NCBI GenBank assembly: GCA_944472155.2
Contig: OX235273.1
Span: forward strand, 5,491,204 to 5,555,203
From: Trichobilharzia szidati
Taxonomy: Eukaryota > Platyhelminthes > Trematoda > Strigeidida > Schistosomatidae
DNA length: 64,000 nucleotides
Direction of reading: 5' to 3'
Numbering within the stretch: position 1 is the first letter of the stretch; each line of letters starts with the position of its first letter. The notes beneath the pieces were generated by a model, which made no database searches, was not told the DNA's origin, and was given only the letters and a program-made list of their open reading frames with translations. Of this stretch, positions 54,061 through 64,000 are shown piece after piece. The position numbers and the translations under genes are program-made.

Positions 54061-55254
54061 ATGAAGGAAACATGTTAATTCGAGGAAATACTTGCTGACT
54101 TCATTTCACGACGCAGTATTGTGTGAAAAAAAAGATAAGAAATTATCTAGCGTTTTTGTAGTTTTCTGTGTTGACAAATTATTTTTGCAGAGAAATAGTT
54201 TTCTCATGGTCACCAATGTAAAGTGTCATTGATGTACATTTTTCTGTGTGTGTGTGTGTGAGTGTACATGTGTGCGCTGGTGTTTTTCCATTCTTCTTCT
54301 ATTTTTGTGTTTATTCTTATCCTTTGAATGAATCATTGGGTTATTTTTCAATTATACAATTCATCCTGTTTATCAGGTAGGTATAGCTTGGATGTGTAAC
54401 ATATTTGAGCTGTATTCATGCATTAAACAGTTTATATCGACACGCTATATACACCCTTGTTGCCATTTTCCCATGACAGTCATTTAATATACTACACGAA
54501 ACTTTCCAAATGGAATCAGCCGTGTACTGCATTGAGAATGGAATAAACAGCCACAGTGGTATGTCTTTATTCCACTCTCTTCTCTTTGCAGTCACTTCTA
54601 ACTGACTGCATGAGTGACCCTCGACCTGTTGCTCGAGTGTCTGATGTGTGATTTCACTTGAAGATTTCTCCGGTATATGTTAAAGCCATCTCCGCCAACT
54701 TCTGCATATTTATTGAATAAGTAATAAAATTTTGGGTGGTCTTCTGTCACAGAATCTTGTTGCTTAACCCTTCTGGTCAGCCTTGTGTTCTTTAGTATCT
54801 GGCGAAGGTATTATTTTGTATATTACTGAATATAGCAGTCACTCAAAAGTCACTCATAACAGCCTTCAGACCTGTCTAACCAGTTCACAATGCCCCAAAA
54901 GGAATGTGTTCTTACAAAACAAAGTCTTTTAACTGTATAAGTAGAAATTTCTAAATCATTTCATCCCGACACACGATTGAAATCGTGATTTGAAACTAAA
55001 GAAATGAAAACGTAGCCATCTTCTGAGAAGGCACTTGATATCTTGATATATTAGAGGCGAAATTTCCGTATTTCACAAGGAACCAATATCATTTATAGGG
55101 GAACATTGGATGTCGCTTTCATTTTAGTTTGTAACCCTTTAGGGTTACCTCAAGTAGAATTCTGTACACTCAAATGACGAAGCGAGCAATTTACTCTCTA
55201 AATGATGTGTGAATGTTTGGGGAAAATCAAGATAAAATAAGTCATGGAAGTTTA
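54061..55254. other. Mostly unrecognised; old RTE relic
   Basis: A GT array at 54247-54262. At 54590-54830 a strongly decayed minus-strand RTE terminus (gttgctcgagtgtctgatgt, gccatctccgccaacttctg, tctggtcagccttgtgttct). Otherwise nothing recognised. Confidence 0.45.
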
Positions 55255-55415
55255 GAGCTTGGGCACTGTGGCAGAATGTAATTCTGCAATAGATAAGTTT
55301 CTTCTTAATATCACAAAGTGATGATGCACTACTAACAACTGGATGAAAAGATTTCGAGGACAATTTACTGCTCATAATCATATCATTCATTTACTTGTTC
55401 ACTAACAACGGGATA
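55255..55415 (-). mobile_element. PLE-1 pLTR fragment
   Basis: gcttgggcactgtggcagaa, taatatcacaaagtgatgat, taacaactggatgaaaagat, tactgctcataatcatatca. Matches 37.17 and 32.35 kb. An RTE-B copy is inserted just after it. Confidence 0.75.
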
Positions 55416-55419
55416 TTAT

Positions 55420-56737
55420 TATAATTGTTTCCTTCAATTCCTAGAGGAACATAGGGCTTCAGCCGTGCGTCTCCATTGCGTTCGGTTCTCTGTTAGAGTC
55501 TACACCTGGCTCCAAGTATGCCTACACGTTTTCATCTCCTCTTCACATGACCTCCTCCAAGTCAAACTCGTAATGACGACCAACTCGCCACTTCCCTTTT
55601 GGGCTCCACTCAAGGGCTTGTCTAGTGATGTTACTTAATGGTTTCCTCAGAGTATGGCCAATCCATCTCCATTTCTTCCTGCCTATTTCTTTGAAATCTC
55701 TTCCTGATGTATTGATTCGCTCCCAGACATCTTTGTTACCGATCTTTTCTGGCCATTTGATCTTGAGTATTGAGCGAAGACAACTGTTGATGAAGGTCTG
55801 TAGTTTGTTTTATGTGCTCTTTATGACGCGCCAAGTCTCTGATCTGTATAGAAAGTAGCATTGACTGACTTCACATTGGAGTTGAAAATCCGGACCTTAT
55901 TTTTGATGGTGAGTGCTGTTGACCTCCACACAGACTTGAGAGTAGTGAAAGCTTGTCTTGCTTTCCCGATTCTTGCTTTGATATCCTGATCAGTTCCGTC
56001 CGCCTGTAGTTGAAACGATGCTTCCCAGTTAGGTAGGTAAAGGAGGTTGTTTCTTTCAGGCTCCTCCCATTTATGCTGATTGTCGTCTGTTGTTGTTGTT
56101 GTTGCTGGTGGTGGTGTTGGCCAGGAATCTTCATCACCTCTGTTTACTCTATGTTCACCTGAAGTCCTTCTTATCTTTGATGCTTCTTCTATCGCCAACT
56201 TGTTGCTTTTCGCTTGCATATCTTCCAGTTTGTGGGAAATCAGACATATATCATCGGCGAAGTCCAGATCCTCCAAGTTCTTTGTGTGTGTCCATTTTAT
56301 GCCTGTTTCCTCATTGCCCACTGTTTGTTGCATTATCCAGTCTACTGCAATCAAGAAAATCATTGGCGATAGTAGGCAGCCTTGTCTTACTCCTGTCCTC
56401 ACTTCGAAGGATTCCGTAAGTTTCCCATTGTGGATTACTTGGCATGCAGCATTGTCGTACAGCTCTTGGATGAGATGTTTAATTGTCGGTGACACCCCGT
56501 AGTAGCGAAGTAGTTCCCAAATCACCTCTCGATCGACACTGTCTGCTGAAGGAATTTTCAAAGTCGATGAAGTTGAGATAGAGGGGTGACTGCCATTCCA
56601 AGCTTTGTTCAATGATGACCCGTAATGTGGCGATCTGATCAATGCATGACTTGTTTCTCCTGAATCCAGCCTGTTCCGGTCAAAGGTTTTCATCCAGGGT
56701 GGCGTGTTTGATTCTCTCCAGGATGATGCGGCTAACA
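55420..56737 (-). mobile_element. RTE-B copy B5 with RT core
   Basis: About 1.3 kb on minus. 3' tail at 55420-55436, C-terminal coding relic to about 55820, then a long open frame including RT motifs, 5'-truncated in the RT N-terminus. gggata on both sides (55413-55418 region and 56740-56745 region) is a possible short TSD. The longest RTE-B in the window. Confidence 0.87.
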
Positions 56738-56738
56738 C
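55821..56738 (-). pseudogene. RTE-B reverse transcriptase with intact FADD box
   Basis: 305-codon frame. SADSVDREVIWELLRYYGVS (motif A; the usual FDSVDRE begins ADSVDRE here because of a local frameshift), CQVIHNGKLTESFEVRTGVR, QGCLLSPMIFLIAVDWIMQQ (motif B), NLEDLDFADDICLISHKLED (motif C with catalytic FADD). Then a shifted linker (PPPATTTTT) and NKVRIFNSNVKS. The first about 70 residues are out of frame with the element. Endonuclease is absent, so not autonomous. Confidence 0.87.
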
Positions 56739-56759
56739 TGGGATAACTGATACACTTTT

Positions 56760-57012
56760 CCATGCAGACAGATCATGAGATGAAATTCCTGGAGTTTTAA
56801 TAGAAAGGTTTGGCTGCGTCCGCGAAGTTCACTGTAAAGGCAGGTACTAACCGATGGTTGGCATTGTCACTATAAACCGAAAATCAGCAGACATTAGAGT
56901 TCTACAGCAAATGAATCTCGTCAAAATGGCTATTTTAGTTTCCTCTGTAGAGTCCTAGATTAGACCAGAGACATTTGTGTATAACTCCTAGCTTTTCAGT
57001 AGTTCTCTGACT
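56760..57012 (+). mobile_element. SINE-HH relic
   Basis: Degenerate plus copy: gagttttaatagaaaggttt, then gttctacagcaaatgaatct, cctctgtagagtcctagatt, agaccagagacatttgtgta and ttttcagtagttctctgact. Boxes are lost. Confidence 0.45.
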
Positions 57013-57778
57013 GACCCAACCCTTACTCCTACAATTCGTTAATTCTCGCATCCCGCCTATTATTCTCTATTGTTCACCTTTAGTTTTCCCGGGCTACTGA
57101 AGAAAGACTATACCTTATTACGCAGGATGTTGAAAGTTGTCAGCAGGGTAAGCAACGTGCCACTTAACCAGCTTGTTAATATTCTGGTTGACAGGCACAT
57201 GAACTCATGTGAAAAATGGGCCAAGTCCACTTTATCTAACTCACACCACCCTCTTCACTCACAACTCTCCCCTTGCATCTCATCAGGCAAAACCAGAAGC
57301 CTATATACAAAACTATATGCTCACACCAGCAAGTACAAAAACTCAACCATACCCTACTTAGCTCGTGTTCTGTGCGATAAAGAAAGCATTAGGCGTGACA
57401 CCTATAATTCATTAAATAGTCAGTAGTACAACTGGATCTCGTATTTCCAACCCACATCATCAATATGTAGACTATTTTCTTTCTTTCTTTTCCTTTTCTC
57501 TCTCTTTTTTTTCCGTTATGCGCTGCTTTGTTTCTATCGCTTACGCCAGTAAATATGACAGCACCTACTTTTCTAACACCTTCAAACACTGTTCAGCTTT
57601 ACCTTTGCTACTGACATGCCAATATGTTGTTGTCATAATGAACTGAGATTTCCTTAGTCTATGTAGAATTCTATTTATTGATAATGTACTAACTGGATGC
57701 AATACTGTAGTAGAAATGCTGAGAATTCCATTTTGTATCACATGTACTGTTTTGGAATAAAGCAAATTATTATTATTG
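57013..57778 (+). mobile_element. CR1-F copy F6
   Basis: Plus strand: RT C-terminal frame, about 350 bp of 3' UTR, ending catgtactgttttggaataa, agcaaatt and an ATT array at 57768-57777. The 3' UTR differs from the 7.8/23.7 kb subfamily except near the end (gctgagaattccattttgta), so it is a second subfamily. Confidence 0.85.
57070..57426 (+). pseudogene. CR1/Jockey-type RT C-terminal fragment
   Basis: 118 codons: FPGLLKKDYTLLRRMLKVVS, VPLNQLVNILVDRHMNSCEK, SQLSPCISSGKTRSLYTKLY, YKNSTIPYLARVLCDKESIR, then stop. This is the same C-terminal end as the 8.6 kb frame and intact to the natural stop. Catalytic motifs lie upstream and are missing. Confidence 0.8.
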
Positions 57779-58452
57779 TGAAATCATCAAATAACACTTA
57801 TTTATTTGTTTAAAATCCACACCAAGCACTGGTCCACACTCTTTAGTTTAAGTATACATTTGCAAACCAACTTGTCCTTTATTAATATGAAAAAACTGAT
57901 TAAAAATGCCCATCAAAATGTTTTTCTAAAGAATGGTTACTGAACAAAGAATATTCACATTTTCGATAATCTACTCTTCATCACGTTGTACAGTTATATA
58001 TCCATGCATAAAAGTGAATAAATTAGTGTTAATACCAGCATTAATGTTGTTTAGATAACATCGAATCAATAATAATGTCACTGGATTGATTACAGTTCAA
58101 TAGCATCAACATAACAATAAACTGAATAGAAGAAAAATTAGGAAAGATAATAATATAAATTATTCGTATTCGAGAACATCAAGCAGTGTTGCTAAGTAAA
58201 ATTGTAGTAAAAGTCATCAACAGTTCGACACTAAACCACCTGGTCTAAACCAGCCACAAAGCTAGCCAGTATTGAAGAATCCTTCTCTATCATCTACCGG
58301 ATACCAAATAATTTGCCAAAAACATCGAGGTACCGCACACTCTTAACAGCTGAGGCTATCGCGATTCTCGTGAAACAACCAGTGCTTTGTATGCAAAAGA
58401 AGCAAGTTCACCCACTACTACTACGCAGGCCGGCCTTCAGTAGAGACTATAA
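57779..58452. other. No recognised feature
   Basis: AT-rich unique-looking sequence. agagactataa (58442-58452) is the left TSD of the following element. Confidence 0.45.
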
Positions 58453-59282
58453 TGGAAGTATCCCTAACTGAACTTAACGACTTAGGAATTGACTTGTTAC
58501 CAGGGAATAGTCTTATGGACTTAGAATACGCAGATGAAATAATCCTGTTAGGGGAGGATGCTGACAAAATGCAGAGTCTTCTGAACACCTTGAGCAGCAA
58601 TCTTCGTATGTTTGGCATGAGATTCGCCCCTGTAAAATGTAAGATGCTGCTACTGGACTGGACTACGTCAACTCCTAGCTTAGTGATAGGGAGTGAAGTG
58701 ATAGAGCATGTTGACCACTTCATCTATTTGGGAAGTTGTATCAACACCAACGGACTGATTGGCGACGAAATCTCAGCACGGATCCAGAAAGCTCGGGCTG
58801 CTTTCGCTAGCTTACACCATCTCTGGCGTAGGCGTGATATCCGACTTTCAATCAAGGGACGTGTGTACTTCTCAGCAGTTCGCTCCGTCCTTCTCTATGG
58901 CTCTGAAATATGACCAATACGAGTTGAAGACATGAAAAGGTTGACTGTTTTTGATCATAGATGTCTACGATCTCTTTCTCACGTTAGGTAGTATAGTAAG
59001 GTAAGTAATGTTGACGTTAGGCGTAGAGTGTTGGGCAAAGAGGGAAAATCAATCGATGAGGCTGTAAAGTTACATAGATTGAGATGGCTAGGTGAGGTGC
59101 TGCGCATGCCTAACCATCGCCTCCCCCGGCGGGCATTACTAGCTGATATAGGTGCAGGTTGGAAAAGAGTAAGTGGTGGCCAAACAAAAACATGGCATCA
59201 ATCCATGAAATCCCTGACAGTTAAACTGAGTCAGGTAGGGAGATTCAGACTTCCGGGTTGGGGTCCGCCCTCGGGACTCTAA
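58452..59282 (+). pseudogene. nLTR-E RT thumb and C-terminal domain, two stops
   Basis: One continuous frame broken only by TGA at 58911 (in GSEI*PIRVED, where relatives have Trp) and TAG near 58988 (HVR*YSKVSN, again Trp in relatives). Landmarks: SLMDLEYADEIILLGEDADK (catalytic YADD box altered to YADE), LRMFGMRFAPVKCKM, HFIYLGSCINTNGLIGDEIS, VRSVLLYGSE, KLHRLRWLGEVLRMPNHRLP. Both stops are Trp-codon changes, so the copy died by point mutation. Confidence 0.88.
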
Positions 59283-59548
59283 GAATCAATCAATGGGTGG
59301 AGACAGACACTAGGTGACATGGCTCAAAATCGTTGTCAGTGGCGCAGATGCATTCAGTCTCTGTAACCTTTCATATTCCTTTCTACCATTACTCATTCTG
59401 TTTCACTCTTATACTTGTCAAAACTCTATTGATTCTCTTCACTCATTTTCTTGTCTACCTTTGTGCGCTATTTCGGAACGTGACAACTCGAACTGCTGCA
59501 CTTCGGTGCCAAGTTCTATGTTGAATCCGGACAGACAGACAGACAGAC
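58453..59548 (+). mobile_element. nLTR-E copy E5, longest, with TSD
   Basis: 1096 bp on plus, flanked by agagactataa (58442-58452) and agagattataa (59549-59559), one mismatch. Coding region 58452-59282, then a 3' UTR shared with 3.4-3.66 kb, ending in a CAGA array (59530-59548). 5'-truncated just before the RT catalytic box. Confidence 0.92.
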
Positions 59549-59559
59549 AGAGATTATAA

Positions 59560-59937
59560 ATTCATAAATTTGTGTTATTATCTTTGCTAATTTGCCAGTC
59601 TGATATTCAGTTGATTGTTATGTTGATGTTAGTGAACTGCAAACCATTAATATTATTATTATTGATTCGATGTTATTTAAACAGCATTAACGTTGTTAAT
59701 AACACTAATTCATTCACTATAATGGACTCATACATAACTGTAGAAACTGATGATGAAAGTGTCATCGAAAATGTGAATATTCTTTGTTCAGTAACCATTC
59801 TTTTGAAAAATTTGAAAGACAATTAGACATTGAGTATATGATATATTCATAACTATACCAGTTTTGTATTTCGCAGTCAATCAACACTGTAGAGACTCCA
59901 TCCCACCACCAAGAAATCCAATGCAACTAGAAACTCC
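59560..59937. other. No recognised feature
   Basis: AT-rich; an 84-codon plus frame at 59572-59826 has no known domain. Confidence 0.4.
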
Positions 59938-60175
59938 CGACGTCGATTGCAGAGCCGTGGAATGCTCGTCATTGACGCGGGTGGTTCCGGGTTAAATCCC
60001 CGGCCGAAACACTCTTTTACCTCGCTAAGCCAGAAATAAGAGTGGTAAAGGTGGAAGGTTGTGCATGAGGCTAGCAACCCCATCCCCTAGCAATAAACAC
60101 CACTGCTACCGAAACTTCAAAGTTCTGGCTTGAAGCCCTATATTCCACTGGGAACATAAAGGAATGAAATATAAA
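59938..60175 (+). mobile_element. SINE-I copy
   Basis: Plus: decayed head cgattgcagagccgtggaat, box B-like ccgggttaaatccccggcc near 59988, ttttacctcgctaagccaga, gtgcatgaggctagcaaccc, caataaacaccactgctacc, tail cttgaagccctatattccac and tgggaacataaaggaatg. Confidence 0.82.
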
Positions 60176-61589
60176 ATAAAAAATGAAATAGAAAAGCTTG
60201 AAAAGGTGTCAGCTGTAGTTCTATACTTCGTGGAATCAGGCCACAGTGTTGATTTCGACAACATTGAAATCATTCGTAAAAAATTTCAAGAGTGACAAAG
60301 AGCCTGTCATATTAGAGACATCTCACATCAAAGTAGAATAGAGATTTCTTGAATAAGAATAAAGCATTAAGACAGAATTCAACGTCGTTCCAAAATACTT
60401 CCCCATCGTAAAGTAACAAAATCAACACAGATATGATCAGCAATTTCATTATGTAAACACATGCTGTTTCCAAATCCCCATTTGCACATTTAGAAAAAGC
60501 AACAGGTTGAGCGAAGAAATACTCAGTCCTTTCCCATGAGTAGTTCCTCATCATCGACTGGCTCTACGCTGATAAACAGTTTTTTACATCCAATGTTTTG
60601 CCAATCAAGTGGTTATTTTAGTTAATCAGTTTTAGGTATAGGTGGCGGGGTAATCAGAAGGTTAAAGGTCATCAAGACAAATGACTAATCGATATTAGTA
60701 ACAAGATATCTAAGTTTTGAAAGAGGATGGGTGAAAATTAATTAATCACGGAATTCTAAATAAGTTGATTCTTAGGCATCGACAACAAATCATTACACAA
60801 TCAAGAAATTTGTCAAATGGTGATAATGACTAAGAAGAATAGGATGACTCAGATGAGCTACGTAACATACAAACAAACAAGTTAATGTAATTAGCTAGAA
60901 TTGTAAAAATTAACAAAGTCAAAAGATAGATGTTACAAGGGGAGGAGAGAAAATCGTTTTTAAAAGCTTAATACGTATTATTATGTAGTTGGCCATGGTA
61001 AAGATGGAGGGGCTGTACAAATTTCTTTTGAACACACATAGATTTGGCTTGTTCAGAGAAATTCCGAATGCCTCTGCTGTATATAAAAGTCGTACTCGAA
61101 TATCACCCAACATCTCGCATGATCCACGAGTACGACCATGAACAAGCCAAATATGTGTGTTCAAAAGAACTTTGTACAGCCCCTTACTTTGCCATGGCCA
61201 ACTACATAATATATATTGAGTTTGTAAAAACGAATTTTTCCTCTCCCCTTGTAGCTATCTTTTGACTTTGTTAATTTTTATAATTCTAGCTAATTACATT
61301 AACTTGTTTGTTTGTATTTTACGTAACTCGTCTGAGTCATCCTATTCTTCTTAGTCATCATTGCTATTTTATAATTTCCTCGATTATGTAATAACTTGTT
61401 GCCAGCGCCTAAGAGTAAACTTATCTTGAATTCCGTTATTAACTAATTTTCACCCCACTTTTAAGACTTGGATATCTTGTCACCAACTAACATTTATTAT
61501 TCAAGTGTTGGTTTGTAGGGATTTGATTGGTTACAGGATTTTCATCATGAGCTGACATTAGTCAGAGAATCATTGGAAAACCTGAGAGT

Positions 61590-61660
61590 GCTGGACAGCT
61601 GTCTTTTTCGTCAGCCTAGTTTGGGACACTTCGGCAGTACGCGCCCACCGGGATTCGAAC
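61590..61660 (-). ncRNA. Hammerhead-like motif, minus arm
   Basis: On minus: gcgtactgccgaagtgtccc, aaactaggctgacgaaaaag, acagctgtccagcactctca. The core reads ctgccgaag; stem III acag/ctgt and the gtc triplet are intact. Confidence 0.55.
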
Positions 61661-62182
61661 CCAGGACCTTCTAGTTACAAGGCGAGCTCGATTACCATTA
61701 AGCCACTGGGACCCAATACAATGGTCCATGAATTCTAACTTCTGCTAATTCACGACATAGCGCGACCCCTAGCTAATGTCTTCGGTGAGTATTTGTCCTC
61801 ACGCCCGACCTGCTGCACTCTTCTGGTCACGACTTCTCACTGGAACCCCAGGTAACTACCCACCTGACTAGGGCCAGTCGCCAGGCTGTAACCCATCAAC
61901 CAAATCCTTACAAACCAATACTTGAATATCAATGAGATGCTCACTGCGCGAATGGCCCTAGTCAGGTAGCTAGTTGCCTGGGGTTCCAGTGAGAAGTCGT
62001 AACCAGTAGGATGCAGCAGGTCGGGCGTGAGGACAAATACTCACCGAAGACATTAGCTAGGGGTCGCACTATGTCGTGAATTAGCAGAAGTTAGAATTCA
62101 TGAACCATTGGATCGGGTCCCAGTGGCTTAATGGTAATCGAGCTCGCCTTGTAACCAGAAGGTCCTGGGTTCGAATCCCGGT

Positions 62183-62250
62183 GGGTGCGTACTGCTGGAG
62201 AGTCCCAAACTAGGCTGACGAGAAAGACAGCTGTCCAGAACTCCCAGGTT
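62183..62250 (+). ncRNA. Hammerhead-like motif with full stem I
   Basis: gtactg then ctggagag (canonical ctgatgag), tcccaaactagg, ctgacgagaaag, then acag/ctgt loop-less stem III, gtc, cagaac. gtactg pairs with cagtac of the family consensus (cagaac here). It shows where stem I lies relative to the core. Core mutated. Confidence 0.55.
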
Positions 62251-62500
62251 TTCCAATGATTCTCTGACTAATGTCAGCTCATGATGAAAATCCTGTAACA
62301 TTTATTAGTTGATTTGATGACCTTTAACCTCCTGATTTCACCGCCGCCTATACCTAAAACTGATTAACTAAAATAACCACGGGATTGGCGAAACATTTTG
62401 ATGTAAAAGCTGTTTATTAGTGTAGAGCCAGTCGATGATGAGGAACTGCTCATTGGAAAGGACTGAATATTTCTTCGCTCAATCTGGGCTTTTTTTCTAC

Positions 62501-62858
62501 ATGCCATTTTTATAACTTCATAAATTTATCACAGACAGTCATTGTGGTGCGGGGTAGGGGTGCATAGCTTGTTATCTTTACCACTTCACCCAGTTGACAA
62601 GGTTAAAATTACTTCACGCTGAAGACCTGTGATCAGGTTACTGCATAAGTAAGCTGAGATTTTATTAATTCTGCCATTAACAGCATTAAATGACGAAACG
62701 TTAGTAGTACAAAAACTGCAATTTGTGACAAGCATAGAAGCTATTATCCAGATTACAGGATTAATGGCTCTTCATTGAAGCAACCAGTTGAGGGTAACTC
62801 CATATCAAGAATTCACAGAGTTAGAATTCAGGCAACATTACACTCCACCGCAGATTGC
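62501..62858. other. No recognised feature
   Basis: Unique-looking; nothing recognised. Confidence 0.4.
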
Positions 62859-62859
62859 T

Positions 62860-63035
62860 GAATAACTAATGGGCTGGATTAGTTAATCTGTAGGTCTGGG
62901 ATTCGATTCCTAATTTGTGGGGTCATGGGTGAGCACTGGTAAAGAGCCCTAAAGTAGGACAGAACAGCTGCCTCCAATGCTCCCTGACGGTTTTCAACGA
63001 TCGCTCTAACGAATGTTATTTCGTCATGAAAACTC
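62860..63035 (+). mobile_element. SINE-HH relic
   Basis: Plus: gctggattagttaatctgta (head remnant), box B-like gggattcgattcct near 62900, gtaaagagccctaaagtagg, acagaacagctgcctccaat, ggttttcaacgatcgctcta. The gaaac box reads gaacag. Confidence 0.6.
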
Positions 63036-63293
63036 GACGATTGATATCAACTGTTAGTGTGTAATTAAGAAGTTAGTTATGCAGAACAGATTTTTATGTT
63101 CTAAACCGTGAGCTATGTTTTTTCGATACGACGGCTGATGACACACTACTCAACTTAACAAGCTGAAACAGGTGAGACATGATTTGAACCCTGAACCAGT
63201 CGGTTAAAAGTCGAAGGGCCTCATCTCCACGAAATAAACGCATCCCGTATATACATATATACATGCATACCAAGTATAGGCGACGCATTCCTC

Positions 63294-63540
63294 TGCGTGT
63301 GTCGTTGGCACAGCGGTAGAGTGCTCGCCAATCACGCATGTAGTCCAGAGTTCTATCCCCTACCGACGAGGTACTCCTTTACCTCGCTAAGCCAGCAGTA
63401 AGACCGATAAAGAGGAAAGGTTGTGCATGAGGCTAGCAACCCCATCCCGTGAAAATAAGCACCATTGCTACAGAAACTTCAAGCCTCTAGTTTGAAGCCA
63501 TATGATGTTCCACTGGGAATATAAAGAAATAAAACAAAAA
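63294..63540 (+). mobile_element. SINE-I copy
   Basis: Plus: head tgtcgttggcacagcggtag, agtgctcgccaatcacgcat, box B-like gagttctatcccc, then ctcctttacctcgctaagcc, gtgcatgaggctagcaaccc, tgtttgaagccatatgatgt-like tail, tccactgggaatataaag, ending A-rich. Confidence 0.85.
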
Positions 63541-64000
63541 CTAAAGAAAGCAGAACAACAATTAGTCAGCTCGCCCTCACACAACATGCAGTGTGATTCA
63601 TACACAGTGATTATATATATCCAGCTTAACGTTTTATGATAAGCATATATACATATACACATAGATAGACAACTGGCTACATTATCAATGAATTGTTATT
63701 GTCTAAATACTTGGTCATCTACTTTTTATTCAGGCTTTCCTTCTAGTTTCCCCTAGTGAACAGGTATGATAAGAGAGGGAACAGAATTATATTACATGAA
63801 AGGTGAATAATAAGATTAGACTTTTTTTCTATCTTGGATCACACACTTTCTTGGAGGTGGTTTCAGATAGGGAGGGGGGTGAACTGATGTAGAAACTGAC
63901 ACATGCACACACAGAGTTTTACAATCTACATGTACAAATCTGTTAAAAATTTGAATTTAAATTTACCACACTATATTTGGTAACTTTATATTTGACATTG
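63541..64000. other. No recognised feature
   Basis: AT-rich to the window edge; nothing recognised. Confidence 0.45.

Larger units (their letters stand above)
61500..62296. mobile_element. SINE-HH inverted pair, best-preserved, 11 bp TSD
   Basis: Minus arm 61500-61875 and plus arm 61880-62296, head-to-head, inserted as one unit between aacatttatta repeats (61489-61499 and 62297-62307). Each arm has body, tRNA-like head and hammerhead-like motif. The plus head is ggtcccagtggcttaatggt (62117) with anticodon-loop-like cttgtaa and box B gggttcgaatcccgg (62167-62181), resembling tRNA-Thr(TGT). The plus arm starts and ends at the same permuted position. Confidence 0.88.
60485..62500. repeat. About 2 kb palindrome, right arm split by SINE-HH pair
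   Basis: Left arm 60485-61056 is reverse-complementary to 61139-61488 (inner part) and 62308-62500 (outer part). Examples: gttgagcgaagaaatactca versus ttcttcgctcaa near 62470; gttagtcatcattgc-type inner match; aatcagttttaggtatag versus tatacctaaaactgatt. The spacer holds a further hairpin gtcgtactcg/cgagtacgac (61089-61098, 61127-61136). Arms are diverged by small indels. No transposase is seen. Confidence 0.8.

Noticed and set aside
59572..59826. 84-codon plus frame
   Set aside because: AT-rich composition, no domain and no conserved neighbour; likely chance.
62117..62190. Candidate tRNA-Thr gene
   Set aside because: Box A and box B are good but it is embedded in a SINE repeated about 16 times and the acceptor ends do not pair.

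Overview
The window reads as a 64 kb piece of a flatworm (trematode) nuclear genome, most likely a schistosome. The sequence is AT-rich. It contains RTE-, CR1- and Penelope-type retroelement relics and copies of a tRNA-headed SINE that carries the hammerhead ribozyme signature of the schistosome Sm-alpha family (the core run tcccaaataggacgaaa). The species assignment is inference. I see no intact host protein gene, no rRNA, no functional tRNA gene and no CRISPR. Almost every readable protein fragment belongs to a dead retroelement, so this looks like repeat-dense intergenic or heterochromatic DNA.

Family names used below are mine. RTE-A, RTE-B and RTE-C are three RTE-clade non-LTR families whose 3' ends finish in (AAT)n. 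nLTR-E is a non-LTR family with tetranucleotide 3' tails. CR1-F is a CR1/Jockey-like family ending in (ATT)n. PLE-1, PLE-2 and PLE-3 are Penelope-like elements with GIY-YIG endonucleases. SINE-alpha and SINE-HH are tRNA-headed units with hammerhead or hammerhead-like motifs. SINE-I and SINE-J have tRNA-Gly-like heads. There is also one Ty3/Gypsy-type LTR family.

Layout. 1-7 kb: PLE-1, SINE-HH, CR1-F with SINE-J, SINE-I split by nLTR-E, an inverted RTE-A copy, SINE-alpha and RTE-B. 7-13 kb: a fold-back element, a long CR1-F 3' end, RTE-C and RTE-B. 13-17 kb: an inverted SINE-HH pair, a GT/CA-rich microsatellite block, and a tandem duplication split by nLTR-E whose counterpart lies at 3.7-5.1 kb. 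17-26 kb: RTE-B, nLTR-E, SINE-HH and SINE-alpha pairs, CR1-F and RTE-C. 26-36 kb: RTE-A, PLE-2, a solo LTR inside SINE-I, a circularly permuted SINE-HH, and the best PLE-1 copy (RT plus GIY-YIG) beside a 1.3 kb RTE-A. 36-43 kb: an internally deleted Gypsy element with near-identical LTRs and an RTE-A copy with both ends but no middle, inserted in a PLE-1 terminal repeat. 43-56 kb: PLE-3, RTE-B, RTE-C and nested SINE-I. 56-64 kb: RTE-B with an intact reverse-transcriptase catalytic box, CR1-F, nLTR-E, and a 2 kb palindrome carrying an inverted SINE-HH pair.

How they fit together. The autonomous RTE, CR1 and Penelope elements supply the enzymes. SINE-I appears to be built from a tRNA-Gly head plus the 5' UTR and 3' end of RTE-A, so RTE-A is its likely driver. 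Many copies have recognisable target-site duplications (TSDs), which allow the nesting order to be read. The most unusual theme is that the hammerhead-bearing units recur as head-to-head inverted pairs or in circular permutation, as expected if their RNAs pass through multimeric or circular forms.
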